NCBI RefSeq assembly: GCF_014851585.1
Contig: NZ_JACVAB010000008.1
Span: 1-64,000 of the forward strand
Origin: Agrobacterium sp. AGB01
GTDB taxonomy: Bacteria; Pseudomonadota; Alphaproteobacteria; Rhizobiales; Rhizobiaceae
Reading direction: 5' to 3'
DNA: 64,000 nucleotides
In this document: positions 33,878 through 42,657 of the stretch, one piece after another
Layout: every line of letters starts with the position of its first letter
Position numbering within the stretch: position 1 is the stretch's first letter
Position numbers and translations under genes: made by a program
Notes under the pieces: generated by a model
The model's database searches: none
Told to the model about the DNA's origin: nothing
The model's input: only the letters and a program-made list of their open reading frames with translations

Positions 33878-35239
33878 ATGGAACGTAGTTGTCTTTCTGT
33901 TATTCTGGCTGCGGGCGAAAGCACGCGCATGAAATCCTCCATGTCGAAGGTTCTGCATCCCGTTGCTGGCCGGCCGATGATTGCCCATGTCATGCAGGCG
34001 ATTGCAGGTGCTGGCGTCAGTACCGCAGCACTCGTGGTTGGCCGCGATGCCGAAAACGTCAGCAAGGCTGCCGAACGGCCGGATGTCGAGGTTGAATCCT
34101 ACCTCCAGAAAGAGCGCCTTGGCACGGGCAACGCCGTGCTGGCAGCAAGGGCGGCAATCGAGCGTGGATATGATGACGTTCTGATTGCTTACGGCGATGT
34201 ACCGCTGTTGACGTCTGAGACGCTGAATGCGGCGCGGGCAGAGCTGGCGCAGGATGTTGATGTTGTGGTCATCGGTTTCCACACTGCCAACCCGACCGGT
34301 TATGGTCGTCTGCTGGTGGAAAATGGTGAGCTGGTTGCTATACGTGAGGAAAAGGACGCCACGGACGAGGAGCGCAAGGTTACCTGGTGCAACAGCGGCC
34401 TGATGGCGATCAAGGGTGCCAAGGCACTGGACCTTTTGAACCGCATTGGCAACAACAATGCCAAGGGCGAATATTACCTGACCGACATCGTGGAAATTGC
34501 CCGCTCGCTGGGCGGCAAGACCGTTGCCATCGATGCGCCGGAAACTGAACTGACCGGCTGCAACAACCGCGCGGAGCTGGCCTATGTCGAGCGTCTGTGG
34601 CAGGAGCGTCGCCGCAATGAGCTGATGATTTCGGGCGTGTCGATGATTGCGCCGGAAACCGTGTTCCTGTCTTGGGACACTGCGATTGGCCAGGACGCGC
34701 TGATTGAGCCGAATGTGGTGATTGGACCCGGCGTGACCATTGAAAGCGGCGCGGTTATTCACGCCTTTTCGCATCTGGAAGGTGCCTATGTCAGCGCCGG
34801 TGCCACGGTTGGTCCATATGCGCGGCTTCGCCCCGGTGCCAATCTGGCCGCAGATGCCAAGGTCGGCAATTTCTGTGAGGTCAAGAAGGCCGAGATCGGC
34901 GCTGGCGCCAAGGTCAACCATCTGACTTACATTGGCGACGCCTTTGTCGGCGCTGGCAGCAATATTGGTGCCGGTACAATCACCTGCAACTATGACGGCA
35001 TCAACAAACACATCACCAGAATCGGCGAGGGTGCCTTTATCGGCTCCAACTCGTCGCTGGTCGCACCGGTCAGCGTTGGCGATGGTGCCTATGTGGCTTC
35101 CGGCAGCGTGATCACCGCAGATGTGCCTGCCGATGCGCTGGCGTTGGGCCGTGCGCGCCAGGAGATAAAGGAAGGTCGCGCAACGGTAATTCGTGAGCGG
35201 GCAAAGGCACTTAAGGCTGAAAAGAGTAAGAAAGGCTGA
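33878..35239 (+). CDS. glmU: Bifunctional GlmU (GlcN-1-P acetyltransferase / GlcNAc-1-P uridylyltransferase)
   Basis: 453 residues. The N-terminal uridylyltransferase domain begins with [11 protein letters not shown], close to the family L-A-A-G-x-G-T-R-M. The C-terminal half is a left-handed beta helix of hexapeptide repeats with the acetyltransferase residues in N-Y-D-G-I-N-K-H. It makes UDP-GlcNAc for peptidoglycan and LPS. GGAGG precedes the ATG. It is followed 102 bases later by glmS, which makes its upstream substrate, so the two steps are paired here as in other rhizobia. Confidence 0.95.
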   Translation: MERSCLSVILAAGESTRMKSSMSKVLHPVAGRPMIAHVMQAIAGAGVSTAALVVGRDAENVSKAAERPDVEVESYLQKERLGTGNAVLAARAAIERGYDDVLIAYGDVPLLTSETLNAARAELAQDVDVVVIGFHTANPTGYGRLLVENGELVAIREEKDATDEERKVTWCNSGLMAIKGAKALDLLNRIGNNNAKGEYYLTDIVEIARSLGGKTVAIDAPETELTGCNNRAELAYVERLWQERRRNELMISGVSMIAPETVFLSWDTAIGQDALIEPNVVIGPGVTIESGAVIHAFSHLEGAYVSAGATVGPYARLRPGANLAADAKVGNFCEVKKAEIGAGAKVNHLTYIGDAFVGAGSNIGAGTITCNYDGINKHITRIGEGAFIGSNSSLVAPVSVGDGAYVASGSVITADVPADALALGRARQEIKEGRATVIRERAKALKAEKSKKG

Positions 35240-35341
35240 CCTTCGTTACCGGCCGAAACCGAAAGTGACCGGCGACGGAATTGCGGATTTCCGCGAAATG
35301 ATTAGGACTGGCGGCCATAGAAGTGCCGTATGGAGAATTGC

Positions 35342-37168
35342 ATGTGCGGAATTGTCGGAATTGTCGGAACACAGCCGGTATCGGAGCGTCTTGTTGATGC
35401 GCTGAAACGCCTTGAATATCGTGGTTATGATTCTGCCGGTGTCGCAACCATTGATAATGGCGTGATGGCCCGTCGCCGCGCTGAGGGCAAACTTTTCAAC
35501 CTTGAAAAAAGGCTAGCCGACGAGCCTCTGCCGGGCAAGACAGGCATTGCCCACACCCGCTGGGCAACCCACGGCGTGCCGAACGAAACCAATGCCCACC
35601 CGCATTTCATTGATGGCGTGGCGGTTGTTCACAACGGCATTATTGAAAACTTCTCCGAACTGCGTGATGAGCTTTCCGCCGAAGGTGCTGTGTTTACCAC
35701 CCAGACCGATACGGAAGTTGTGGCGCAGCTGCTGGCCAAGTTTACCCGCGAAGGCCTCGGCCACCGCGAAGCCATGCTGGCTATGCTGAACCGCGTGACC
35801 GGCGCTTACGCGCTGGTGGTAATGTTCCAGGATGATCCCGACACGCTGCTGGCTGCGCGTTTTGGACCGCCGCTTGCGGTTGGTTACGGCAAGGGCGAAA
35901 TGTTCCTCGGCTCTGACGCCATTGCGCTGTCGCCGTTCACCAATGAAATCAGCTACCTGGTGGATGGTGACTGTGCGGTCGTCACCCATGCTGGTGCCGA
36001 GATTACCGATTTTACCGGCAAGCCTGTCACCCGCGCCCGCCAGATTTCGCAGGCAACCGCCTATGTCGTCGACAAGGGCAACCACCGCCACTTCATGGAA
36101 AAGGAAATCTACGAACAGCCGGAAGTGATTTCGCATGCGCTGAGCCACTATGTGGACTTTGCCGCCGGCGCCATCAAGCCGATCGATCCGGCGATTGATT
36201 TTTCCAAGGTGTCCGGTCTGGCCATTTCCGCATGCGGCACGGCGTATTTGTCCGGTCTGGTTGGCAAATACTGGTTTGAGCGTTATGCGCGCCTGCCGGT
36301 GGAAATCGACGTGGCCTCCGAGTTCCGTTACCGCGAAATGCCATTGTTGCCGACACAGGCGGCGCTGTTCATTTCGCAGTCCGGTGAAACGGCCGATACG
36401 CTGGCCTCGCTACGTTATTGCAAGGATGCCGGTCTGAAGATTGGCGCCGTGGTCAACGTCAAGGAATCGACCATTGCGCGCGAATCCGACGCGATCTTCC
36501 CGATCCTGGCCGGTCCGGAAATCGGCGTTGCCTCGACCAAGGCGTTTACCTGCCAGCTGGCGGTGCTGGCTTCGCTTGCCGTTGCGGCGGGCAAGGCACG
36601 CGGCACCATTACGCCGGAGCAGGAAAAGGAAATCGTCAAACATCTCATCGAGATGCCACGCGTGATGAGCTCCATTCTCAACAGCATCCAGCCACAGATC
36701 GAAGCGCTGTCGCGTGACCTTTCACGGTTCAAGGATGTGCTTTATCTCGGCCGTGGCACCAGCTTCCCGCTGGCGCTGGAAGGTGCGTTGAAGCTGAAGG
36801 AAATTTCCTACATTCACGCCGAAGGTTATGCCGCTGGCGAGCTGAAACATGGCCCGATTGCGCTGATCGACGAGAACATGCCTGTCATCGTCATTGCACC
36901 GTTTGACCGGTTCTTTGAAAAGACCGTTTCCAACATGCAGGAAGTAGCCGCCCGCGGCGGCAAGATCATTTTCATCACCGATGAAAAGGGTGCTGCAGCC
37001 TCCAAGTTGCCGACCATGGCAACGATCATCCTGCCGAATGTTGATGAAATCACTACGCCGATGGTGTTCTCGCTGCCAATCCAGCTGCTCGCCTACCACA
37101 CCGCCGTATTCATGGGCACGGATGTGGACCAGCCGCGTAACCTGGCAAAATCGGTCACCGTGGAATGA
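35342..37168 (+). CDS. glmS: Glucosamine-6-phosphate synthase (glutamine-hydrolysing)
   Basis: 608 residues. I placed the start at the ATG at 35342, so the catalytic Cys follows Met directly (MCGIVGIVG), and GGAG lies five bases before it; the ATG at 35330 would bury this Cys. The N-terminal glutaminase (about 1-220) is followed by two SIS sugar-phosphate domains with S-Q-S-G-E-T-A-D-T and G-R-G-T-S-F-P-L-A-L-E-G. The end K-S-V-T-V-E is the usual C-terminus. It turns fructose-6-phosphate and glutamine into GlcN-6-P. I see no glmS ribozyme upstream. Confidence 0.96.
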   Translation: MCGIVGIVGTQPVSERLVDALKRLEYRGYDSAGVATIDNGVMARRRAEGKLFNLEKRLADEPLPGKTGIAHTRWATHGVPNETNAHPHFIDGVAVVHNGIIENFSELRDELSAEGAVFTTQTDTEVVAQLLAKFTREGLGHREAMLAMLNRVTGAYALVVMFQDDPDTLLAARFGPPLAVGYGKGEMFLGSDAIALSPFTNEISYLVDGDCAVVTHAGAEITDFTGKPVTRARQISQATAYVVDKGNHRHFMEKEIYEQPEVISHALSHYVDFAAGAIKPIDPAIDFSKVSGLAISACGTAYLSGLVGKYWFERYARLPVEIDVASEFRYREMPLLPTQAALFISQSGETADTLASLRYCKDAGLKIGAVVNVKESTIARESDAIFPILAGPEIGVASTKAFTCQLAVLASLAVAAGKARGTITPEQEKEIVKHLIEMPRVMSSILNSIQPQIEALSRDLSRFKDVLYLGRGTSFPLALEGALKLKEISYIHAEGYAAGELKHGPIALIDENMPVIVIAPFDRFFEKTVSNMQEVAARGGKIIFITDEKGAAASKLPTMATIILPNVDEITTPMVFSLPIQLLAYHTAVFMGTDVDQPRNLAKSVTVE

Positions 37169-37671
37169 TCATCCGTCCCGAAAAGCCTGCCGATGCTGAG
37201 GCAATCTCCGCAGTAACGCAAGCGGCGTTTCGGGACATGGAACATAGCGATCAGACCGAGCATCTCATTATCGAGCGGTTAAGGGCGGACGACGCCCTGA
37301 CCATTTCTCTTGTGGCGGAAGACAGCGAAGGCATTGTTGGCCACATTGCCTTTTCGCATGTCACCATTGAGGATGCAGAGGGCACATGGTTCGGGCTCGG
37401 GCCACTGTCTGTCACGCCGGAACGGCAGGGGCAGGGCATTGGCAGCCGTTTGGTAAAGGCGGGGCTGGATATGCTGGAGCGGATGCAGGCCGCAGGTTGC
37501 GTCGTGGCCGGTGATCCCGACTATTACGGTCGCTTCGGCTTTACAAATTCAGCGTCGCTGAACACCAAGGGCATACCTAACGAATATTTCATGTTCTTCA
37601 GCTTGCGTGGCAGCAAGCCATCCGGCATTGTGCATTATCATCCGGGTTTTTACGGCGATGCTGGCACATAG
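37165..37671 (+). CDS. GNAT N-acetyltransferase (YhbS-like)
   Basis: 168 residues of the GNAT fold. The acetyl-CoA-binding motif is R-Q-G-Q-G-I-G-S-R-L-V near residue 90, and Y-Y-G-R-F-G-F follows near 115, both typical of YhbS-type proteins. Its ATG overlaps the glmS stop in ATGA, so it is translated with glmS. The target is unknown; an amino-sugar or protein N-terminus is possible by context. Confidence 0.85.
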   Translation: MIIRPEKPADAEAISAVTQAAFRDMEHSDQTEHLIIERLRADDALTISLVAEDSEGIVGHIAFSHVTIEDAEGTWFGLGPLSVTPERQGQGIGSRLVKAGLDMLERMQAAGCVVAGDPDYYGRFGFTNSASLNTKGIPNEYFMFFSLRGSKPSGIVHYHPGFYGDAGT

Positions 37672-37708
37672 TTGCAGGCGCAGATTGCCGCCACAAAATG
37701 AATGAGTA

Positions 37709-38362
37709 ATGGCCGATAACCCCCTCAGAATTTCGCTTGCCTCACGTATCAGGAACAACTTCCTGACGGGCGTCATCATACTTGCGCCTGTTGCGATAAC
37801 CATCTGGATTGTTTGGTCTTTCCTGCAGTGGGCAGATAGCTGGGTCAAACCCTATATTCCCGCACGTTACGACCCGGAGCAATATTTCGATATCGCCATT
37901 CCCGGCTTTGGCCTACTGATTGCGATGGTCGGCATTACCATTATTGGCTTTCTCGGCAACAACCTGATTGGCAAATGGGTTGTCGGTTTCAGCGAATCTC
38001 TCGTCAATCGCATGCCGTTGGTCCGCCCGGTCTATAAAAGTCTGAAACAGATTTTCGAATCCGTGCTGAAGGAGCATTCCAGCTCGTTCAAGAAGGTCGG
38101 CATGATCGAGTTTCCATCATCCGGCACCTGGGCGCTGGTATTCGTGTCGTCCGATGCCAAGGGTGAACTTGCCTATCGTTTTAACGAAATGGGTCAGGAA
38201 ATGGTCGCGGTGTTTTTGCCACCAACCCCGGTACCGACAGCCGGTTTCCTGCTGTTCGTGCCCAAGGACAAGATCATCATGTTGGACATGACCCCGGAAG
38301 ACGGCGCCAAGCTGCTGATATCTGGTGGTCTGGTTGCGCCTGACTTCAAACTGCCGAGGTGA
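37709..38362 (+). CDS. DUF502 family membrane protein
   Basis: 217 residues. Two hydrophobic helices (about 18-42 and 65-90) are followed by a soluble beta-rich C-terminal half. Features such as F-L-T-G-V-I-I-L-A-P-V-A-I-T, P-L-V-R-P-V-Y-K-S-L-K-Q and P-T-P-V-P-T-A-G-F-L-L are characteristic of DUF502. Function is not established. It is commonly found next to recG in Rhizobiales, and here it is separated from recG by repeats and two small genes. Confidence 0.87.
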   Translation: MADNPLRISLASRIRNNFLTGVIILAPVAITIWIVWSFLQWADSWVKPYIPARYDPEQYFDIAIPGFGLLIAMVGITIIGFLGNNLIGKWVVGFSESLVNRMPLVRPVYKSLKQIFESVLKEHSSSFKKVGMIEFPSSGTWALVFVSSDAKGELAYRFNEMGQEMVAVFLPPTPVPTAGFLLFVPKDKIIMLDMTPEDGAKLLISGGLVAPDFKLPR

Positions 38363-38403
38363 TGGTGGCTGCGCTTGACTACGGAAACCACGCGCTGATC
38401 TGA

Positions 38404-38590
38404 CCCCTCACTTGCGATTTCTAACACTTATGGCTTAGCGCGCTTCAAGATGTTGAAATCGCTTTCTCTTCCACAAGGGGAGAGATGGGCGGGTGCCGTG
38501 CCGTCTGGCGCCCTTACCTCTCCCCCTGTGGGAGAGGAAGAAAAATCATGGTCTTAGCAACGCTAAGTCATAGATTTTTCAGGTGAGGGG
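38404..38590. repeat. Palindromic intergenic repeat, family A copy 1
   Basis: 187 bases bounded by inverted CCCCTCAC and GTGAGGGG. Two internal hairpins use TCCACAAGGGGAGAG and CTCTCCCCCTGTGGGAGAG, and a third small hairpin is CTTAGCAACGCTAAG. It recurs at 38825-39006 (nearly identical), 52229-52456 (centre replaced) and 243-327 (half). Confidence 0.85.
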
Positions 38591-38644
38591 TTTTGTAATT
38601 GCGCAACGCTCACTGTCTGGCTCCAACAGCCATTTCACCCACCC

Positions 38645-38761
38645 CTCATTTCTGTGCTTGTCACAGAAATCCAGTCAGCCCCAGTCTTGGGGCTGGAAAG
38701 ATGTCTTTTGACGCGCAGACGCGCGTCGGCTGGATCCCTGTGACAAGCACAGGGAAGAGGG
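38645..38761. repeat. Palindromic intergenic repeat, family B copy 2
   Basis: It opens with CTCATTTCTGTGCTTGTCACAGAAATCCAG and closes with CTGGATCCCTGTGACAAGCACAGGGA. Inner hairpins are AGCCCCAGTCTTGGGGCT and a GCGC-rich stretch. It lies between the two family A copies. Confidence 0.8.
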
Positions 38762-38824
38762 AGGTTGGGGTACCGTCGGCGACCACGGCAACCGAGGTAT
38801 CATAACGTTGAGCTATCGAAACAA

Positions 38825-39006
38825 CCCCTCACTTGCGATTTCTAACACTTATGGCTTTGCCCTAAGATGTTGAAATCGCTTTCTCTCCCACAAGGGGAGA
38901 GATGGGCGGGTGGCGCGCCGTCTGGCGCCCTTACCTCTCCCCCTGTGGGAGAGGAGAAAAATCATGGTCTTAGCAACGCTAAGTCATAGATTTTTCAGGT
39001 GAGGGG
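38825..39006. repeat. Palindromic intergenic repeat, family A copy 2
   Basis: 182 bases, almost identical to the copy 420 bases to the left and in the same orientation, with small indels (for example around 38858 and 38953). Two such copies flanking family B copy 2 make a direct-repeat arrangement through which deletion by recombination is possible. Confidence 0.85.
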
Positions 39007-39026
39007 TTGGTGCGCCTGTGCGGCAA

Positions 39027-39365
39027 TCAACGGAGATGTGGTGCCAGCTCGAAAAGACGATCTAGGTGCTGCTTGGCGTCCCAGTTGTCAGGTTTTCGCT
39101 CCTCGTATCCCCGCCATTCAAGTGTCTTGCTCCATTCAGCCCGGTACGCATGCAGCGATTCCATGATCGTGTCCTTGGCGGCGGCACTAGCGAGCTGATG
39201 GTCATCAAAACCCGGTTCCCAGAAGCAAGCCGGGCAGATTGTTACTCCAATCAATCCGCCTCTTTCGGTGTATGCATCGCGGTATGCATAGTTTGGAAAA
39301 CCGCATGCGGGACATATCGTGCGGCCTTCCTCATCGCGGATGTTGAACTGGCGGGCGTCGGTCAC
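39027..39365 (-). CDS. Cysteine-rich CPCC-like small protein
   Basis: 112 residues. Two C-P-x-C knuckles, I-C-P-A-C-G-F-P-N-Y and I-C-P-A-C-F-W-E-P-G-F-D-D, are spaced 26 residues apart and probably bind one zinc ion; this is the pattern of the CPCC domain family. The C-terminal half is helical and charged. No clear ribosome-binding site is seen, but the frame and composition look like a real protein. It lies between palindromic repeats in a place where related genomes would go from DUF502 to recG. Function is unknown. Confidence 0.65.
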   Translation of the reverse strand: MTDARQFNIRDEEGRTICPACGFPNYAYRDAYTERGGLIGVTICPACFWEPGFDDHQLASAAAKDTIMESLHAYRAEWSKTLEWRGYEERKPDNWDAKQHLDRLFELAPHLR

Positions 39366-39460
39366 AGTGCACTCTCGTTTCGTGGACGCTGCATTAGCGC
39401 GGCGTCGGTCATTGGCTTGTAGCGTGAATTATTTGGCGCGAACAGTTTCAACGAGCGGCC

Positions 39461-39574
39461 CTCATTTCTGTGCTCGTCACAGAAATCCAGTCGACGCACG
39501 TCTGCGCGGCGGAAGGGTCTTTTCATCCCCAAGACTGGGGATGACTAGATTCCCGTGACAAGCACGGGAATGAG
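39461..39574. repeat. Palindromic intergenic repeat, family B copy 3, core inverted
   Basis: Ends match the other family B copies (CTCATTTCTGTGCTCGTCACAGAAATCCAG and AGATTCCCGTGACAAGCACGGGAATGAG). The two inner segments are in the opposite order: the GCGC-rich part comes first and the CCCCAAGACTGGGG hairpin second. This equals an inversion of the core relative to the ends. Confidence 0.75.
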
Positions 39575-39599
39575 GGGGGCCGAAGCTAACAATAGCATA

Positions 39600-39634
39600 T
39601 TGGTGCTCCTGGCCGGAATCGAACCTACCACCTC
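39600..39634 (-). other. Fragment resembling the 3' end of a tRNA
   Basis: The complement ends GGTTCGATTCCGGCCAGGAGCACCA: a T-loop TTCGATT within a mostly paired stem (one mismatch), a 7-base acceptor strand CAGGAGC, A and CCA. No matching 5' half is present; the sequence upstream is the end of the 95-aa gene. It may be a remnant or attachment-site copy left by an integrated element, or chance similarity. Confidence 0.4.
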
Positions 39635-39920
39635 AGGAATAGTCATCCTCGTCATAGGTGTTGTCATTGTCCTGTTCGGCGCGTTCGCTGTTGGAGGAAT
39701 AGAACACCGGCACGAACATGCGCATATAGACGAATTTTACCGTCCAGCCTTCGTCCAGCGCTTCTTTCCATTGTTTCTTGCGTTTTTTCTTCTTGCGAAA
39801 CTTGGCGGCAATGGCCTTGGCTTCCGTGTGGCGGAAGCTGTCCGGTTGCAGGATATTATCCGGGGAACAAAGTGCGTAGCCCTTGGTATAGGCCGACGGC
39901 GGTCTGATATCTGTGGTCAT
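39633..39920 (-). CDS. Hypothetical protein with Lys-rich centre and acidic tail
   Basis: 95 residues. A strongly basic patch (K-F-R-K-K-K-K-R-K-K-Q-W) lies in the middle and an acidic, Asp-rich tail (Y-D-E-D-D-Y-S) at the end. No membrane helix or known motif is seen. AGGAA lies before the ATG at 39920. It is 15 bases downstream of the recG stop on the same strand, so it may be cotranscribed with recG. The charge pattern would suit nucleic-acid contact, which is only a guess. Confidence 0.5.
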   Translation of the reverse strand: MTTDIRPPSAYTKGYALCSPDNILQPDSFRHTEAKAIAAKFRKKKKRKKQWKEALDEGWTVKFVYMRMFVPVFYSSNSERAEQDNDNTYDEDDYS

Positions 39921-39935
39921 GATGTTTTCCTGACA

Positions 39936-42041
39936 TTACCCTGCATGCAGGAAGCGAATGGCCTCATCCCGGCGGTGAAGATAAAGAAGAACGCGCAAGT
40001 TCTGGCCACGCGGGCTGGTTAGCTCCGGGTCGCGGTCAATCATATAGGCGGCGTCCTTGCGGGCGATTTCCAACAGGTCCGAATGGGCTTCGAGGCTGGC
40101 TATCTTGAAACCCGGCGTACCGGACTGGCGGGTGCCGAGAACCTCGCCTTCACCGCGCAGTTTCAGGTCCTCCTCGGCAATCAGGAAGCCGTCTTCGCTG
40201 TCACGCAGGATGGAAAGTCGCGCCTTTCCGGTTTCACCCAGCGGCCCCTTGTAAAGCAGAATACAGGTGGAGGCTTCGTCACCACGCCCGACACGGCCGC
40301 GCAGCTGGTGAAGCTGGGCAAGGCCGAAACGTTCGGCATGTTCAATGACCATGATGGTGGCGTCGGGCACGTCAACACCCACCTCAACCACGGTGGTTGC
40401 CACCAGTAGCCGTGTTTCGCCATTCTTGAAGGCAAGCATGGCGGCGTCTTTTTCCGGACCACTCAAGCGGCCGTGAATGAGGCCGATCGGTGCATTGATG
40501 GCCTTTGAGAGAACGCCGTGGCGCTCTTCGGCCGACATCAGATCGACTTCTTCGGACTCTTCGACCAGTGGGCAGATCCAGTAGGCCTTCTTGCCCTCTG
40601 CAATGGCGCTCCGCAGCCTGTCTATAATGTCGCCCAAACGCTCGGTCGGGATGGTCACTGTCTGGATTGGTTTGCGGCCGGCCGGTTTTTCCGTGAGCTT
40701 TGACACATCCATGTCGCCAAAGGCGGCCAGCACCAGCGTGCGGGGAATGGGGGTGGCGGTCATGACCAGCATATGCGGCGTGATGCCCTTGGCGGTGAGC
40801 CGCAGGCGCTGGTGCACGCCAAAACGATGCTGCTCGTCCACCACGGCCAAAAGCAGGTTCTTGTAGTTGACGCTATCCTGAAACAGCGCATGGGTGCCGA
40901 TGATGATCTGCGCCTCGCCAGAGGCAATGCGTTCCTCTATCGCCTGGCGTTCCTTGCCCTTGGTGCGGCCGGTCAGAACTTCGACCGTGATATTGGCAGC
41001 GGCAGCAAATCGCGAAATCGTGGCGTGGTGCTGACGGGCGAGAATTTCGGTCGGGGCCATCAGCACGGCCTGTCCGCCGGCTTCAACCACCGTTGCCATG
41101 GCCATCAGGGCCACAAGGGTTTTGCCGGCACCGACGTCACCCTGCAACAGGCGCAGCATTCTGGTGTCACCGGCCATGTCTTTCAGTATGTCGTCGACCG
41201 CAGCCCGCTGGCTGTTCGTCATGGAAAAGGGCAGGGCGTGCAGGATGCTGGCGGCCATGTCCCCCTTCACGACGACAGGATTGCCCGCGACCTTGCGCAG
41301 CCTTTGGCGCACCAAGGTCAGCGAAAGCTGCCCGGCCAGAAACTCGTCATAGGCAAGCCTGCGCCGGCTGATCGACTGCGGATCGATATCCATCCCATCG
41401 CGCGGGTCATGCAGCAGGCGAAAACTTTCTCGGGCGTCGTGAAAACCCTGCCGTACCATCAGGGTTTCATCAATCCATTCCGGCAGATCCGGCAGTCTGG
41501 TGACGGCATTATCAATGGCCTTGCGCAGCACCTTGGCGGAAAGACCTGCGGTCAGCGGATAAACCGGCTCGATCAGCGGCAGGTTTTCGGCCTCCGAGGA
41601 TTTGACCATGAAATCGGGATGCACCATGGAGGCGCGGCCGTTAAACCAGTCGACCTTGCCGCTGATCAGAACTTCCTCGTCAATCGGCAGCGCCTTCATC
41701 AGCCAGTCACCCTTGGCGTGGAAAAAGGTCAACGCCAGCTCACCGGTATCATCGTGAATGAACACGCGGTAGGGAACCGAGCGATTGCCGGGCGGTGGTG
41801 GCTGGTGGCGGTCCACACGTCCCTTGATGGTGACAATGGAGCCGGTTGGTGCCAGCGCAATGCCGGGCTGGTTTCTGCGGTCGATAACGCCTGACGGGGC
41901 GTGAAACAGCAGGTCGATAACGCGGCAGTCATCGGCATTTTCGCGGCCCAGCAACCTTGCCAACAGGTCGGCAAGTTTCGGACCGACGCCCGGCAGTGTC
42001 GAGATGGAGGCAAATAACGGATCAAGCAGTGTTGGGCGCAT
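39936..42041 (-). CDS. recG: ATP-dependent DNA helicase RecG
   Basis: 701 residues from the ATG at 42041 (MRPTLLDPLF), the usual start; a TTG at 42071 would add ten residues. An N-terminal wedge/OB domain (about 60-180) recognises branched DNA. Helicase motifs follow: Walker A GDVGAGKT, motif II V-D-E-Q-H-R-F-G (DEQH box), motif III S/T-A-T-P-I-P-R-T and motif VI Q-L-R-G-R-V-G-R-G. RecG reverses stalled forks and processes recombination intermediates. It is divergent from sdhE-mfd across a 320-base gap. Confidence 0.96.
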   Translation of the reverse strand: MRPTLLDPLFASISTLPGVGPKLADLLARLLGRENADDCRVIDLLFHAPSGVIDRRNQPGIALAPTGSIVTIKGRVDRHQPPPPGNRSVPYRVFIHDDTGELALTFFHAKGDWLMKALPIDEEVLISGKVDWFNGRASMVHPDFMVKSSEAENLPLIEPVYPLTAGLSAKVLRKAIDNAVTRLPDLPEWIDETLMVRQGFHDARESFRLLHDPRDGMDIDPQSISRRRLAYDEFLAGQLSLTLVRQRLRKVAGNPVVVKGDMAASILHALPFSMTNSQRAAVDDILKDMAGDTRMLRLLQGDVGAGKTLVALMAMATVVEAGGQAVLMAPTEILARQHHATISRFAAAANITVEVLTGRTKGKERQAIEERIASGEAQIIIGTHALFQDSVNYKNLLLAVVDEQHRFGVHQRLRLTAKGITPHMLVMTATPIPRTLVLAAFGDMDVSKLTEKPAGRKPIQTVTIPTERLGDIIDRLRSAIAEGKKAYWICPLVEESEEVDLMSAEERHGVLSKAINAPIGLIHGRLSGPEKDAAMLAFKNGETRLLVATTVVEVGVDVPDATIMVIEHAERFGLAQLHQLRGRVGRGDEASTCILLYKGPLGETGKARLSILRDSEDGFLIAEEDLKLRGEGEVLGTRQSGTPGFKIASLEAHSDLLEIARKDAAYMIDRDPELTSPRGQNLRVLLYLHRRDEAIRFLHAG

Positions 42042-42360
42042 GGCGGCAAAATCGGGGAAGGTGTCGTTCAATGCAAGAGCTGCCAGCAGATAAACAGCGT
42101 TTTTTCACCACCAGTTTGCGGATGTGACACAAATAAATGCACAAAACAGGTTCCCAAACGTTCCTGTCCTGTTCTATAGGAGATCGCAATAGACGAGGCA
42201 TGAATTGAAGGGCACGCTGGCAGTTTCGATCCGGTTGTTTTCCCGCAATGTTCGGCTGTTCCTGTTGTCTGTGATAACAACTGACAACAGGGGTGGGAAT
42301 GAAGCGGCAGATGGCATGACCGGATCGCGTATCGTGCACCCGTACAGGAAGGAAAATACG
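42042..42360. other. Divergent promoter region of recG and sdhE
   Basis: About 320 bases without a gene. It holds the GTTC direct repeats at 42150-42174 described separately and an AAGGAAGG ribosome-binding site for sdhE at the right end. No terminator or RNA gene is seen. Confidence 0.5.
42160..42174. promoter_or_regulatory. LexA-type (SOS) box candidate
   Basis: GTTC-N7-GTTC (GAAC-N7-GAAC on the other strand) is the direct-repeat operator reported for LexA in Rhizobium and other alphaproteobacteria. A third GTTC lies at 42150-42153. The site is about 120 bases before recG and about 190 before sdhE-mfd. Both recG and mfd are DNA-repair genes, which makes damage control plausible. The core is only eight fixed bases. 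Confidence 0.45.
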
Positions 42361-42657
42361 ATGACAGGACTGGTGAGAAGCAGCGTGGACCTCGATGAGC
42401 GTCGCAGACGGATCCTCTACCGTTGCTGGCATCGTGGCATCCGCGAAATGGATCTGGTGCTGGGCCAGTTTGCCGAGGAAAACATTGCCGATCTCACGGA
42501 TGTGGAACTGGACGAGCTGGAAGTCATTATGGACGAGGAAGACAATGACCTCGTAAAGATGGTGACGGGCGCTCTGCCTGTGCCAGAACGTTTCCAGACA
42601 CCGCTGTTTGAACGCATTGCCTCTTACCGGCCAGACTTCGATCCGGTCACCAACTGA
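42361..42657 (+). CDS. sdhE: Succinate dehydrogenase FAD assembly factor SdhE
   Basis: 98 residues. The all-helical fold carries the signature R-G-I-R-E-M-D (R-G-x-x-E), needed to help attach FAD to SdhA. L-Y-R-C-W-H-R-G and D-E-E-D-N-D-L are also typical. I chose the ATG at 42361 because AGGAAGGAAA precedes it; the longer frame is out of family. It is followed by mfd after 144 bases, an arrangement often seen in Rhizobiales. Confidence 0.9.
   Translation: MTGLVRSSVDLDERRRRILYRCWHRGIREMDLVLGQFAEENIADLTDVELDELEVIMDEEDNDLVKMVTGALPVPERFQTPLFERIASYRPDFDPVTN

Noticed and set aside
35240..35341. glmS ribozyme upstream of glmS
   Set aside because: The gap is only about 100 bases, and I see none of the conserved core; the ribozyme is mainly a Gram-positive feature.
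40773..41894. 373-aa plus-strand frame opposite recG
   Set aside because: It is a shadow frame with no recognisable motif; recG is certain.
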